Positions 39,561 through 54,282 of a stretch of DNA of 64,000 bases are shown piece after piece; the first letter of the stretch is position 1, and each line of letters starts with the position of its first letter. Position numbers and translations under genes: made by a program. The notes under the pieces were generated by a model. The model was given only the letters and a program-made list of their open reading frames with translations, was not told the DNA's origin and made no database searches. Location: positions 38,414,360 to 38,478,359 of the forward strand of contig JAPFBE010000003.1 of NCBI GenBank assembly GCA_034336665.1, in the 5' to 3' direction. This DNA is from Luscinia megarhynchos. Taxonomy: Eukaryota > Chordata > Aves > Passeriformes > Turdidae.

Positions 39561-42500
39561 AGAAACAAGAACCTTGATCAACTTTAAAAAGCCTTTAACT
39601 AGGCATAGGACGTAAAAAGCGACCAAGGTGGTTCCTCTGATCGCCACCACATTGATCAAGTAAAAGGTAGGCATGCTAAAAGCACGTTCTTCACACAGGA
39701 ACAGCTATACCACCTTCCATATAGAAATCATGACAGAACTCCCATTCTTGTTATAAAATGTTTGTGCTCCAAGGGGCAAAATACCTTTACCTCAAGAAAA
39801 GACATTTGCAACTGTTTATCGTGAGATGTCATACTATGTAACTTTTCTGACACAGGAAAAGGTCACTGGCCAAACCACTTGTCTTTCTTCCTTCAAGTAT
39901 ATAGTATTAAGGAAAACATTCAGTCATTATAACAACATTGTGGCATACCAGAACAAGTAGATGCTTTGGTCTTTAAGAAAAAAAGCTTTGTAAAAATAAA
40001 CAGATGGCATCCATAATTAGCCCTGTGTGTGCTGTGAGTTTGTTTAGAGTTTCAACAACATTTTAAGACATTTTGACATAATTTTAATGACAAATCATCA
40101 CTGAAACAAGCACCTATTCTTTGAAGGACAAAAGTGACATTGAAATGGGAATCTGATTATACAGTTTAAGGATGTACCTTTGGGATTCAATCTTGATTCT
40201 ACCTAACACATGATACTCTCCAGCATGTCACGCTTAATAACAGTATTTTGAGAATCTATGAAACATCTCAGTGTCTATCCTGCAGTGCTAAATTGAAGCA
40301 ATTCAATTTCCATTAAGACTTGAAGTTTCTATTAAAACTCACTAAGTTTTAATAGAAAGTTACTTATCACACATTCATATTTGGACAACAGAACTTATTT
40401 TCCTACTTTGGAATTTAAGTTTTAAAAGATTACCTTTGAGTTGAGAACATGTTTGGAATTTTAACATTCCAGATAATTAAAATACTTTTTATTTTTCCAA
40501 CGACATTTGCATTATTTAGTTATACTGCCATTTTTCTTGGATAGCAATTGGCATTCCAGATTCAATAGCTTCATTGTTGTTTTCAGTTTTATTGTTGATG
40601 ATCAAAATAAGATGGAATGTCTCTGAAAAGAAAAATATTTTTGTTGTTTGGTTCTTACAACTCACAAACATTTATTTAATCCATTCTTCAATACAGATCT
40701 TTGACTTGGTCAATATTTTCTTCTGTTTCTTCAAAATACTCCCTTTGTGTCTCCACACAAAACAGCATTCAGAAAATATGTATAGGAAAAAATGTTGATG
40801 GGTTTTTTTTGGGGTGGGTTGAAGTTGTCCTACTTTTTTTCAGGACTCTGCTTCAACTAATACTATTTAGGCATAACATAGACAATTCCAATCATAGCAT
40901 TAATGTGGGGTATCAAACACATTTTAAATGCATTTTAATATTCATTAAGACCACCGGATGACCAAAAAAGGGTAGAAAAGAACTTTAATCTTGAAATCTC
41001 TACAACTACAACAGCCAATTGACTGAAGTAATTGTATCTCTTATAAAATCACTCTTCAAAGCTAGACTTCAATCACTTCCCTCTTTTCCACTTTCTACTT
41101 CAGGTGCCGTTTTTATTCTGCCTGCCACTTGTAGTTTCTTCTATTCATTTTATGCTATATCCCTTCTCCATCAACAGCCTTTACTTGCTACTATATGGAG
41201 ACTAAGTCAAGTACCAAGTGTTTGACAAGATGAATGAAATGGAGCTGAATCTCACTCAATTTATCAACTCCTTTAGCTTTAGGCCATACTCAGTTTTGCA
41301 GTCAACTGATCCAAGATATTGCCAGTGAACCCCAACCATTACATAGACAGTGTTGATATGGTTATATGATAGTGGCTACATTCACACATTATTGCTGTCT
41401 TCAACACAAAGGACAAAACCAGACATGTCTGCAGCAAGCAATCTACAGATCATAGCTGTATCAAGGCAGCTGTACCTTATTCTCAACAGGACAGGCAAAA
41501 AAAATTTGATCAGCGAGAACTCTCAATTAATTAGCTGCCAAAAGTAACACCTTTACTATCAGTTCCTTTACTTATACCAAGTCTGCTCATGAACAGTTGA
41601 TAACAAGTCATCATTTCAATGCACATAAGAATGATATATACCTCCTTTAAAAGTCTTAACTCTCTGTAAAATGCCACTTATGTTCCTGCTTTCAAGTCCA
41701 CAAAGCTGTACCTGCTATGACCAGCAATAGTTATACAGGGTAAAGGGAAAGTGCTTCCCCTTCATACTGGATCTACTGCTCTTAAGACCTATCACAACAA
41801 CCACGAGCATTGCAAGTGGTTTTGCTTCACTAACCCCTTCCCATTTATACTGCAAGATGAACTAGTGGCAAACCTTGTCAGAAAATAATAATTACGTCCC
41901 AGTTTATAGATGGTAAAGCAGGTATATAGGAGTTGGGGAACCTACCAACATCACAGACCAGTTAGCATCCATCACCAGAATAGTATGGAAAGGCTCCTAA
42001 TTCTCCTCCTGTTCTGTGACAGCCAGTGGTTTTAAAGCTTTACCATACTGGGGTTCATCCACAGCTACAAAAACAGTTATGCAGTTTTTATGGACACTTG
42101 GAGCTAAGAGTTAAATCAGTGATGACTGTTCTCCTTATATTCAGGGGAATAATTCTGGGACACATTTTTCTCAAAACTATCAAGGTACTCAGATCTCACA
42201 GCAAACACTTCTGGACACTCACAGACTGCTCTTGTCCCTGTGTGTATAAGGCATCAAGTTACTCACACACCAGTTGGAACATTCAAGCACACCACATCAG
42301 CCAAGAAAATCTAAATTTCAGTGGACTTAAAGCTGCAGCCTATGTCACCCCTACTACTGTAAGTCCCTAGTTGGTGTCATATACCCCTTTACATTCAGAT
42401 AAATAATCTCAAAACTAACTTTCAACATACACCTCAGTTTCCAGGAAATGTGATTCACCTGGAGTCCCAAAGGCTTTGCTCCTGCAGCCAAATCCAGTAT

Positions 42501-43522
42501 CAATTGACCCAAAAGCACCAACTTACAGATGCTTCTCAACCCCCTGTATTTCAGTAAGCCTGGTTTCTATTTCAGAGAACTGAACAGCAGAGGTGCACAC
42601 ATGTTCTGCTCTTCAGGCATGCAAGCTTCCTGACTGCTATGAGCAGGAGCACGCTGGGGTCACATCTTTCTGCAAAACACTTCACATGTACATGGGGTTT
42701 GGGAGCACACAGCAAAAAACAGCTTTTCATAATGGCTACTGAAAAACAGGCAATGGTTGGACTAATGTACAGAATTAATGGAAAGCAGGAATATATAACT
42801 GGCTAACTACAGACAACCTATATAGCAACATTTTGCTGTTTGCTCTCTGACTTACTAGTAAACAATTGAAGAACTGAAGGCAACCAGAATATAAACATTT
42901 CCATCAGCTAAGATGTTTTATTGCTTCTCAAGTAGGATGTAGAAATAAAAACAAATGCACAGACATTCAGTACAAACTAATTGTTTCATTGTAACACAAC
43001 TTTGAAAAAGTATTTAATTTACTTCCTCATAGGAAGTTATATTCCAATAATCATGGTCACAGTTCTCAATTTTCTTTTGCAAGGATTTGTTTCTACATTA
43101 TATGGGACAGACACATCTTATGTGACCTATGAATTCTGAGTCTTTTCTGTGATTTAGACAAATAGCACACACTTTAGTTCAACAAGTTAACTAGATCACA
43201 ATTTCAACATAATTTTCTCAATTAACATCCTGCACTTCGAAAAAATTATTGAAATTGAGTAATTCTACACTATTTCCTTTTCACTACATATTCCATGTAA
43301 GAAAATAAAGAAATTGTATCCACAAAACCAATATTTCCTTTCCTAAAGACGTAATTCCTGTTTTTACTGTATCTAGCTGCAGTATTAAAAGCTTTTCAGA
43401 ATACTCCATTCAAGATGGCTCTGGTAACACTGCAGCTATTCTTTGGTTCGCTTTACATCAAATTCACCAAAGCAAAGAAACTAATGTACCCTTTGAAGAA
43501 CGACCTTTTGTGTCTCTACTTA

Positions 43523-43960
43523 TTAAGTAGTCTTCTCTTTCTCCACTTTTTTTAATAGTATTTTATGAGAATTACATGGGAATGTCACCTCTAAGATATC
43601 ACTCCATGCCTTGGCAGCACTGTTAATGGCATCTTTCAGATTCAATGACTTACACAAACAATGTTGTTCTCTTCTGTCAACAACAATTAGCAATGCTTTT
43701 CTGTAGTTCTTTTGGGAATCCCGAAAAGCAGACAACCAGCAGATACATAATGGAAGTTGCATTAGGAGGCAAGAATGTGGCAAAAATTTGGTTAACTGTT
43801 GTCGGCTGACCCTCTTGTGTGAAGAAGTGTTGTTTGGCAGCAAAATCACCTTTTCTTTCGGTTCTAAAACTAGCCATGAACAGCTGGTATAAACTGTGTG
43901 CAGAATGGATTCTGGTGGGCTTAGCGGATTGGTAATGGGATAAGAGACCTTTCACCTTTA
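43523..43960 (-). pseudogene. Broken Tigger/pogo-like DDE transposase relic
   Basis: On the minus strand three pieces in order resemble the C-terminal half of a Tigger/jerky-type (pogo superfamily) DDE transposase. They are SAKPTRIHSAHSLYQLF near 43925, FLPPNATSI at about 43775 (family motif FLPPNxTSxxQPxD), and, in another frame, KNYRKALL near 43711 and LNLKDAINSAAKAWSDI at 43645 (family pattern 'l.lkDai...aeAW..v'). At least one frameshift separates FLPPNATS from KNYRKALL, and the stretch expected to hold the LLLDNAPAH catalytic segment is not intact. No terminal inverted repeats were found. It is a dead fragment of an old DNA transposon. Confidence 0.72.
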
Positions 43961-43961
43961 G

Positions 43962-44070
43962 GTCAGTAGTTCAAATTCAGCCCAGGTTAGCAGCAATTGA
44001 AAGTCTTCACCATCTGACACTGTTTGTTAGACTATCTGAAATGACTGAACCAAAGTGCTTGTCACAGTAA
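43962..44070 (+). repeat. Possible tRNA-derived (SINE-like) fragment
   Basis: AGGTCAGTAGTTCAAATTCA near 43961 contains a box-B-like sequence (GTTCAAATTC). It is followed by GCCCAGGTTAGCAGCAATTG and CACCATCTGACACTG, a moderately G+C-rich stretch that differs from the flanks. A box-A-like string TTAGCGGATTGG lies upstream at about 43919 but overlaps the transposase relic. No tRNA fold is claimed. Confidence 0.25.
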
Positions 44071-47000
44071 AACAAGATTCCAGTATTAAGAAATATGAAG
44101 AGTCTCAGCAAACAGCAGAAACAGTAGCTTGAGACTTTACTTTGAAATCCCTCCGTTCTGACTTCCTAGAAACATACTTCTCTAACTCCTGACAGCCCCT
44201 TTCTCTGCTCCCATACTCCTGCCCATGTGTCACAAGCCATCCTCCAGGCAGCTATGCACAACCAAGACAGCAAGATCACTGCCCGCCATCCCATGGCTCT
44301 GTTAGAGATACCAAAGTCACCACCTCTCTGTGGCTTTAGCTAGCAATCTGGACTCAGCTCATCTCTTTGCTATTTGTAATTTGTTGTTACTATTACGTAT
44401 ATACTACAGCTGCAGTATTTTCCAGCACTAATATCCTTCAATAAGCAAACATGAAGCAGATGTCGATTGGTGATGAGCAACAGAATAGAGAGATACAATT
44501 AAGAGGCTGTTAGAACCAGGAGTTTATAAGCAATGGAGCTCCAAGCCATCTACAACAGGATTTCTACCTACTTTTAGACATTTTCCAGCCATGATTTTTA
44601 TATTTTCATGCATGGACAAACACGAGAAGGAAGGACATGTTGCACATAAAGATTCTTCCCAAGTTTTGCACTAAAGAGAAAGCTCTGGAATATATAATTT
44701 GCCAAAGGTGAGTAAAATCTGATGAAAACCCAGAAAGTGATAAACAAAAGTCTTAGCACTGGGTAATGTTTTATAGGTCTATGGAAGGTTACTTACCTTC
44801 ACTTTATGCCTAAGAATCAAGTTACTTTAAAAGAACTTAAAAACATTTACATAAAATACTCTTGTGACAACTGTAAACTAAAAACATAGGTATGCCATTT
44901 GGTCTCAGAAAAATCTCTCACAAACACATCAGATTGTTCTACAAACTTAATTTTTATTTCCTAAAAAGTTGTGACAAAAATACTCAAACTGACACATGAA
45001 GAGAAAATCTACAGCTACTGAAATTATCGTATTGCTCAACTCCAGCCTACACATTATCTTCTCAATTACACTAAGCAAATTCAGTCACATTTTGAGGAGG
45101 AAGGGAGTACTCACACATTATTTAAATCTCACAACTCATGAGGGAGGCAGAAAGTTGGGAACAGGCCTTGAGAAACAAACATCTCAATTGTATTGGGGTA
45201 AGCGCTCAATTCACATCACTCACTGTACATTTCTCAATGTTTCTCTAGCCAACAAGGGATGCTTCTCATTTCAAGGTACAACAAACATCTAAAATATGAG
45301 ATATTTTCCCTTTGCTATCACTAACTGATTCACATGTATGAAGCTTAGCTACACCCTAAACATATTAAGAGATATTTAAGTACAGATCACAGACTTCCTT
45401 CATATCAAGTCCAAGAGAAACATTATCTATTCTTCCAGTGAAGATAAAAACAACCTTTTCTGGTGAAATCCAGCACTTCTAAAGTACCTTAAGAGATATT
45501 AACCTAACTTGGAAGCCAGAAAGGCTATCAATCTAAGGGGTCAGAAACTTTGTATTTATTGCAAAGCTCTTGATAAGTTGTTTTTGACCATGACTGCCCT
45601 TGATTAAGCTGATGACAACTAGACAACATAAACTACTACACTATGAACAGCTATAAAGAATCAGATATTCAACATCTGGTTTGCCTCAATTTTAGCAGTG
45701 GTAACTGCCTTAAAAGATACTGAATGACACAGAAGTTCTCTGGTAGCTGCTAGGGCAGACTTCTCTACATTCTCTTGTGGAAAGTAAGAACAACTAATTT
45801 TACTATACAATTATCCAATCCTCAATCTTATATCTCATACTTAGCAGCTAGCCTCTGAAAGATGGTAGAAAAGCAGATACAACAAAAAGGACATTTCCAA
45901 CAGCAAATAATAAGCCATTCTAGCTGAATCACTTAGAAGCAGTAAAACATCTGTAACAAATTTGTGCAGCATACAAGAGACACAATGGAGCTGATTCACC
46001 AATTTTTTTCTGCTTCCCAATCTTGTATAGTATTGCAGCAACACTTAAAAACTAAATAAAATACAAACTTTCTTCAAGGTGCTATTTACACTTCTTTCGT
46101 GTAACTGTATGACAGAAAAGGTATAATCCCAAAGAGTCTCCCCAAAAAACCAAAGTAACAATACAACTCTGATTTCTGCAAAATAATCTGCCAGAAAGAC
46201 TGAAAGCATCCAAAAGATACACCAGAGGGAGGGAGGGGAGAAATCAACAGGCAGTGCAAAATACTGAACATAGTTTAGTTAGTAAGTATATTCTGAAGTC
46301 TATACCTAAAATAAAAATGCTACAGTGATCTGATCAGAGATGGAAGCATTAAAACAGACAGAAAACTGCATAATTTAGTATAAATGTTCTGATGATGATG
46401 ACAGACAGCTTTGCCTAATGCACGCTGACAAATATCTTGAGAGGATCATTTATGGATCAGACACCCACCATTTTGGAAAGTTTTTCCAGCTGCCGAGTGT
46501 TCAACAAGAACAAGGCAAGTGAATCTGTTAGTCACTGATCACAGTGAGGAGATGTAAAGATGCAAAAGAAAAAAAAAGACTGAAGCAATACAGGGACATC
46601 TGGAGACTATCATAGTCCTGAAGTTAAAGCTGGAGAAGCTTCAGTAGAGTTTCTAGGTTTGGCTCTTAATAGAAGGGAGCAAGTACAATACAGTAATTGC
46701 ATAATTTGGCTGAACAGAAAGTAAATCTTGAGATTTGGGAGAAGTGAGAGATCAGCTGGGAAAATCAGAGAAAACTACTACTCCAGACACAAGCTGAAAT
46801 TCTAATTAGAGACAATGCAGTCAGGATAGAGGAAGTGGAGAATATCTAAACAAGATAGTAAGATTAGTAAATCGCTTTAAGAGTTGGAAAGAATGAGTCT
46901 GCTATTTTAGGGGATTGTCAAACTGCTTAGGCTGTGTTTCAAAAGGAGTCTAAAGTCCTTAAAGATGGAATTGTAAAAGCTTTCTTCCTTTCTATGTGGA

Positions 47001-48471
47001 GAGCTTAGAAATGTACCAGTGCATATTGCAGAGAAAGATACTGCACAACAGCAAGGAATTTTAAACACAATTATTAAATTGTGTTTAACAACTACAAAAT
47101 TAAAAACAACCCACAAAAAGGAGTCCAAGGATATTCCATCACTAAATTCCAATTAGGAACTTATGGTCAATAATACCATAGCAAGGAAATGGTTTTGAAG
47201 TTCTGGTGGGTTATGAAGAAAACCGTAAATTAATTTTCTTCTATGTAAACAAGAACATCAAGTCACTGAAGAAATGTTGGCTCAAAAACTACAAGATGGG
47301 GGAAAGTGTAAAGAATATGACCAAAATGAGAGATTTCTTCATAATAGTTTAATGAACTACTCATTGCCATTAACCACCACTCCCTCTAACTGAATCTAAG
47401 CTGGACCTGAGAGTGCCTAGCAAAGGCACATTAAGTAACAGTCATGGCTAATTCAAAAACCACTGCTGTCCTGTAAGGCAAGAAAAAAATTACCAGTAGT
47501 CTTCTCCTGGCACAGAAAATTGTAACACCCCCCAAATTCTCTTTAACTTCTTTACCTAAAGCATAAACTTACCTAAATCATAAGTTTACCCAGCTATTAC
47601 ATAAGGCCATGCAAAGATGTCAGATTATGAGGATCTCCTTATGCTCTATACCTGCCCACATGTAGAAGCAGCACACAGGACATAACCCTAATGAAATGTA
47701 GCCAAAACAGATGGGGAAGCTTACCAAACTATGCTTGATTCCACATTTCAGTCTTTCTGGTGTTATTTAACAAAGTGAAAGAAAGGATAAAGGCAACAGA
47801 ACGGACTTGCTTACAAGTTGAACATTCTTCTTGTCTTCAAGAATACTCAAGTTATATACTTATTTTCTTAGCTAATGACCAGAAATCCATCAAACAGTCA
47901 AAAAAGCAGTAGAGTGGTTCATCTGTTCACTTGCAGTGTACATTAGAACAGCTTCTACTGACTATATAAATTATCACAGAAATCCTACATCATGTCAGCA
48001 TGCTTTTTACATAGTTGCATTCAAGTCACAAGTTCAATCATATGCAGATTGCTAATGTTTTATTGCTCATATACACATAGTTTCAATCACCCTCCTAGAG
48101 AACCTCAGCAAGTGATCATCAAAGTACTAAAAATAAGAAAGAAACTTCAGGGACCAGTAGGCGTCAGGAAAGCCTCAGAGCACAGTGGCTAGCCACTTAC
48201 TGTGAACTCACAGTGGCACTTACCAGTGACCTTTTGCAAGGTCTTTAGGTCAAGTGTAACAAAGAGCAAAAGCTCTGAACATTTACTTGAGTGCTGTGCA
48301 AAGGCTCACTGAGCAAAGTCTTGCACAGGCACACTTATGTGAGTAGATCTTTTCACTGGGTAGATCTTTAAAGTTCAGCAGGAAGTACTCACATGCATCA
48401 AGATACGTATGTTTAAATCTTTGCAGGAGCAGACCCTCAAATATGGCAGAAGGTTATGGTCTGTTTATTTA

Positions 48472-48678
<207 letters not shown>

Positions 48679-49262
48679 TTACTTTTTTAGTTTAAAAAAT
48701 AATTATTATTCTATCATTTAATCTGTTTAAACTATAGTCAAAAGAGAGCAGAATCACTATTAAAGTTATGAAAACATGTCAAGACTGTCAAATGTATGTC
48801 TTTACATTTATATTGCCCTTATACTGCTAGATACACTGCATGCTTTACAATTACTGCCAATGTACAGGAAATTCAGGATTATAACCATACTCTCTAAAAT
48901 ATAAAATAACAGAACACAACGCTCTTAGAACAGCGAAATCTAAAATAATGCAAATTAAATTAAATTAAGACATAACAAACCAATACAATCTTAGAAGACA
49001 TATTTATTATCCACACTAATTGCAAAACATTCTTTTCCACAAATCTTGGACACACTCAAGGGCACTCAAGGAGCAGCTCAACTACCACCTTGGGAGCTAC
49101 TGTGAACACTGCCCAAATGCCAATGTCCCTCACTCTAGGAGGGCACTCCACAACTTCCACTGGGCCAGTGAACCAAAAGACTCTGGAAGTAAAACATTTT
49201 GCCTATTACACTTGTCTGTACCTAAAATTCCTATTTAGATTAACCTATGCAGATTAATTATT

Positions 49263-49310
49263 TATCTATCTATATATGTGTGTGTGTGTTTTTGTGTGTG
49301 GTATATACAT
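49263..49310. repeat. Mixed (TATC)/(TG) microsatellite
   Basis: TATCTATCTATATATGTG runs into TGTGTGTGTTTTTGTGTGTG. It is an impure simple repeat. Confidence 0.75.
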
Positions 49311-52300
49311 TCATATAGACATATTTCTGTGGTATTCCACCAAAGCCTTGAAACCAGCTGCCCCTTAACCTGATACATTGATCTTTCAATGAAAGAACAT
49401 GTAGCCATTCATTTTAACATAAGCTTGTAAATACACTTACTATTTATCTTTCCGTTTGGACTTACAAGGGAATAAACAATCACTTCTACCCTACTTGTAA
49501 GTTACTCTTTAAAACTAAAACACCAAGCACTCACCATATTTCTCAAGATGACTTCAACAGTGGGCTTAATTCTGCAAAGGAGCAATCAGGAGCCCTCACC
49601 TATCTAAAGCGGCCTCAAAGCCAGTAAAGCCTCATCTGTAGCCCCAGACTGCACTCAGGCAGAAGCCAGTGCTGGGACTAACCCTTCAGGACTTATCATT
49701 CAGCACTTATGTGCTGTTTTTCACTGAGACCTGAACTCACAGAAGAGCTAGAGCCTTCTGCCACAACGAACCATATTTGACATGACACAAGAAGTGAGCA
49801 AGTATCTAGGCAAAGTAGGAGACAGCAGAATCCTTTTCTTTCCTGGGAAAGTGCTACTTCACACCTCTGTCCTTCCAGCGCCCACACAGGCAGATTCTGA
49901 TGGACCATAAAGCAGGTTATCAGTATTTAGGAAAAAATTTCTTTCTTGGCAAATAATGGGACGAGCAGGAAAAGGAAGTCAAATCTCATTCCAGAAAGCT
50001 GTATGAGATCCTACATCAGATGAAAGGGAATATCAGAAGACATAAAAACTGTGTCATACCTATAAGAACAGGCACTAGTAAATGTAAAATAGTTTCATAA
50101 TATTTCTTATTTTGATTCAGTAAGATGATAATGTATTACATGAAATCAACATTCCACAATTCAGTGTGGAGCTTCTGCAGGGCTTTGATCATGAAAGTTC
50201 AATGAGTGGCTTATGAAGAACAAACATTCTCAATATCAGCTCTATACACTGTTTCTAGAATAACCATTATTATTTCTCATACACATGAAAGACAGTTACT
50301 TCCCCTTCATTACAGTGGTGTCTTCCCTGTACTTTTTAAATGTAGGTCTGAGATCTCACTGTTCACCTCCTGCTGTAGCCAGAGAATGGAACACAGGTGT
50401 CACATTGCTAAATTTGATCTCTGCCACACAGTTAAGACACTTCACACTCTGAAATGACTGGATCATCCCTACCATTGGCTAGGTTAATTAACCAAAGTTT
50501 TCATATTGCCCTCTACTGCTTTACCTTTCAAATACATTGTTTCTCCCTTTTTTAACCATGCACTTTTCACAACCTAGATAACTCTTCTCTAGTCTAATTA
50601 GGCATCACTTGAGAACTCAGCATTTCTAACCTGACTTCAAATCTTTTTCTCACACATACACCCATTTTATTTCAGACAAACAGCTCCTATTCTAGCACAA
50701 AGGCTACCATAAAAAATAAGCATTCACAAAAATAAAAGTATCAAAAAGAAAAAATCAGACCTGACATTTCATTCACAAGACCTTCATCAAGTTATTGTAA
50801 AGTTGATCAAAAGGAATACAATCAGTTTGTCCCTTTGTTTCTGCAGCCAGGGAGATGAATTACATGGGAAGATGTTACCTCTCCACTTCTAGTTCATCAG
50901 GTAAGTTTCCCCAAAATATCCCTATCGTCTTCACTCCCAGACAAAGTTGGGATTTTGAAAAATACAAACAGTTACACCATCAGTGGAAATTTACTGCTCA
51001 GTTTGGACAAAAAATAAATGATCAATAACACTTACCCTTCCTCTGAAGATTCTACCACACTGGGGGAATAAACCTCAATTTTCTAAATGTCAAAGTCAGC
51101 TTCCCTGCTCCAAGCATATTGCTTGTGTAAAAAATTACTTATCTACACAAAACATTATCCTTTGAAATATTCATTATGTACTACCAGACCATGGGCATAA
51201 ATAGGCTAAAGGACCTGAGCACACATCTAAATGGTGTCTATCTCTGAATCACATGCACAATCACAAACAGAACAGGCTCACATTTCTCTTAACCCAAAAT
51301 CCTTCAAGGATTTCTAGACAATGAGGGAAATGTAGAGTCTAACACACATATATTCATAACAACTCTAAGGAGAACCTGTAGATAGAGTCTAATTCAATAA
51401 TGCACCTTTCTGCTAAGTTCCTGCCAATATATATTCATTCAAACTGTCAGTGCCTCTGAACAGATGAGTATTCCTAACACAACTAGTGAGGCAAATTTTA
51501 GTGGTTTAAGAAGCTTCTAACAGGTTCAGAAATTGTTAGCTAGGACACATGTGCTCACCAAAGTCAAGTTTTAGAGCACTCCTCTGACTTACTATTCCAA
51601 TAGGATTGACTAGGATGTCAGTTAACATTCTTGTGCATTTAATTTTAATTAATCCTAAAGGACACATGGATTTTCTGATAAACTTATAGGCCTTGTTTCT
51701 CCTCATCTCTTATTAACCATTCCAGAAGACAGGAAAATACAACCACACCTTTGGGTTTTTTTCTTGCCTAAGTACAGTGTCTCATGGCAACTGTGAAAAT
51801 TAACAGAGAAGACCTTGGGCAGTTGAGGAACAAAAACTCACCTAAGAAACAACACTAAGACTATTAAATGACACTCAAGTCACTCATCTCTTTAAATGTC
51901 AGCCTCTGTGAAATTAGAAGACAACAGCATATCCATAAATGTGTGAAAGTAGAAGCAGATAAAATTACGGTACATCACTAGAAACTCACTAACTTTGCAA
52001 GCACGAACTAAAAAACTAGTGATGATTGGATGTGTCTTATTGTCTGTGCTTCCCCAAACAGAGGGAACAACTCACATGTGAAACTCACCATGTAAAAAGG
52101 GTACAGGCAAAGTTTTTGGTCTCCTATATGGATCTGGGGGATTGACCATCATGAACACCAGGGGTTCCTTGAATACTGTAACCTCAGTGTGTCAACTAAA
52201 GGGGTTTCTCTCCCGAAAAGAGGGGTTTTCTTGTTTGGTTATTTTGTTTGTTTGATTTTAACAAAAGACTAAACTTCCCTAGGAAAACTAGAGATACAAA

Positions 52301-52499
52301 TGCTAAATGACCCCATACAGATAAGTTCAGCAGCTGCAGACTTAGCTTTAAGAAAATCATAGGTTACTCTCCAAGCCAAAAGGCCCTCAGTCCCCTAAAT
52401 TAGACACTTAGGAAAATGCCATCATAATAGAGTAAATAAAAAAAGGCACGAAACAAGGCCAATGTCAAAAGCCCTAAATTGTCCAAAAGACCAAAAAAG

Positions 52500-52551
<52 letters not shown>
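52500..52551 (+). repeat. Poly(A) tract, 52 bases, uninterrupted
   Basis: Fifty-two A bases run without interruption, preceded by CCAAAAAAG and followed by TCAGCCCATAAC. CR1 elements do not end in poly(A), and no retrocopy or SINE is recognisable in the 400 bases upstream, nor is a target-site duplication visible. It may be slippage growth of an A-rich seed. In PCCA pre-mRNA it is a U tract. Confidence 0.95.
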
Positions 52552-52554
<3 letters not shown>

Positions 52555-54282
52555 GCCCATAACATCTCTATCTCCCAGGCCTCTTGAAAGAAAAAAGGTT
52601 TTACCTATCTCAGAGTTCTTAATAGCATCGACCATTTAAAACAGGAGAAAAGAGGACAGTCTATTTCCTTCATCCAGCCTCATTCCTTCAACCAGAAGAG
52701 GTGAGTCCAGGAGCCCTTAAGCAATCAAAACTGAAACAGCATTCACAGGAAGTATTAATTTGAGGCTTTAGGGTCTCTCTGGTGTCTCACAGAAGTTAGT
52801 GTCCTGCTTATCTGCAACTGCTGTAACCTTTTGAAAGTTAATGGATTCTGCAGCCAAGTACAAGTGGCTGTAAGGCAGGTAAGGCTTCCAAAGCTGCCAG
52901 CAGAAGTCTGGCAGAGTCTAAAATATTCAGACATAAAAAGGAAGAAAAGTTTTCATGCCAAAATTTGGAAGCTACTGACTTGCCCGCACACTTGTAGGGT
53001 TAGAGAAGGGGATGAGAAAACTTACTGGCAACTCCAACAGAGAAACCCAAGAAAGTTAAAAGGCTGGTATTTCTGATGAAAGAAAACACTCTGATCACAG
53101 CTGGCTGGTGAGAGAAAGACTTTTCATGCCAGTTTAATTGTCCACAGGCATGGAGAAGGAGCAGATAGGAATTACCTGCATTGCCTTACATATACTCATG
53201 AGGCAGAAGATATTCCTCTTTTATGCACATGTGCATTATATCAGGACCTGAAATATTCACTTTCCACAATAATACAGTAAGATCTTTAGGCATAAGCATA
53301 AAGCTTCCAAGAAATCCACAAGCACTAGCAGGAAGCATTTTTAAGTCAATTTGTATCTTTAGATTTAAGCTTTGTCCTTTTATTTATTTAAAATATAGGC
53401 TAAACAGTGGCAGTCCTGCAATTGTGATTCAACATTAACTAATAAGGCACCTCTAAAGAAATGTCAATTGGGTGATGTGCTTTTCCTCACATTCCAAATT
53501 GTTGCATCACATAGTTCTGTGCTATAAAAAAATACATCAAGCTCATCCTAGCTGGTGAACATATTACATTGGTAATTCCCTCAGGCAGTGATATACCCAC
53601 GTCTGCCTTTCTGAAATCAGAATTTCTTGCTGTCCTTTTTATACACGTATTCTCTGATGACTGCTATGCAACAGAAACCACAGCAAGGTCGTCTCTTGCA
53701 TAGCAGCAAGGTATTTCAGCTTCACATTAAACCAGTAAGATTAAAATAATTTTGCACTTTTGAGTTACTAGACATCTATATCGCTAGTTCACTACCATGA
53801 ACAGTACTAAAAGTGCTGCAGAGTATCTTGTATTACATATTCCAATTCAAATGGAAATATACAGTATTATGTAGCCTTTGCACAATTACTCTAACAGCCA
53901 AATACCTGTATCTGTAGCAAAATTCATACTTATTTCATATTTTACTTGACTTTTATATCCAAAAGTGAATACCAAAGTAGAGTCTCACATATATAAACAA
54001 AGCCATATCACATACAGTGGATTGGTAAGATCTAAATCCATTTTATACAAGATCATGAAAAAATTAATTACACAATACCAGTTTTCTTACAGAAAAACAC
54101 GGTAAAGTAAAATCAAAACACCCTCAAGAACATCAAAATTGCATTATAGTCAAATGACTGTAACAATTTATTTTCTTTGTGCTTTTTATTAGAATAAAAT
54201 TTGCTTGCATTTGGACAATAAATAGAACCAGAGGGCTTCCAAAAGTATTTTCAGTTACTACTGCTGCATCAAGAATACACAC

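Noticed and set aside
43905..43990. tRNA gene
   Set aside because: Box-A-like and box-B-like strings exist, but I could not pair an acceptor stem or anticodon arm, and part of the stretch is transposase relic.
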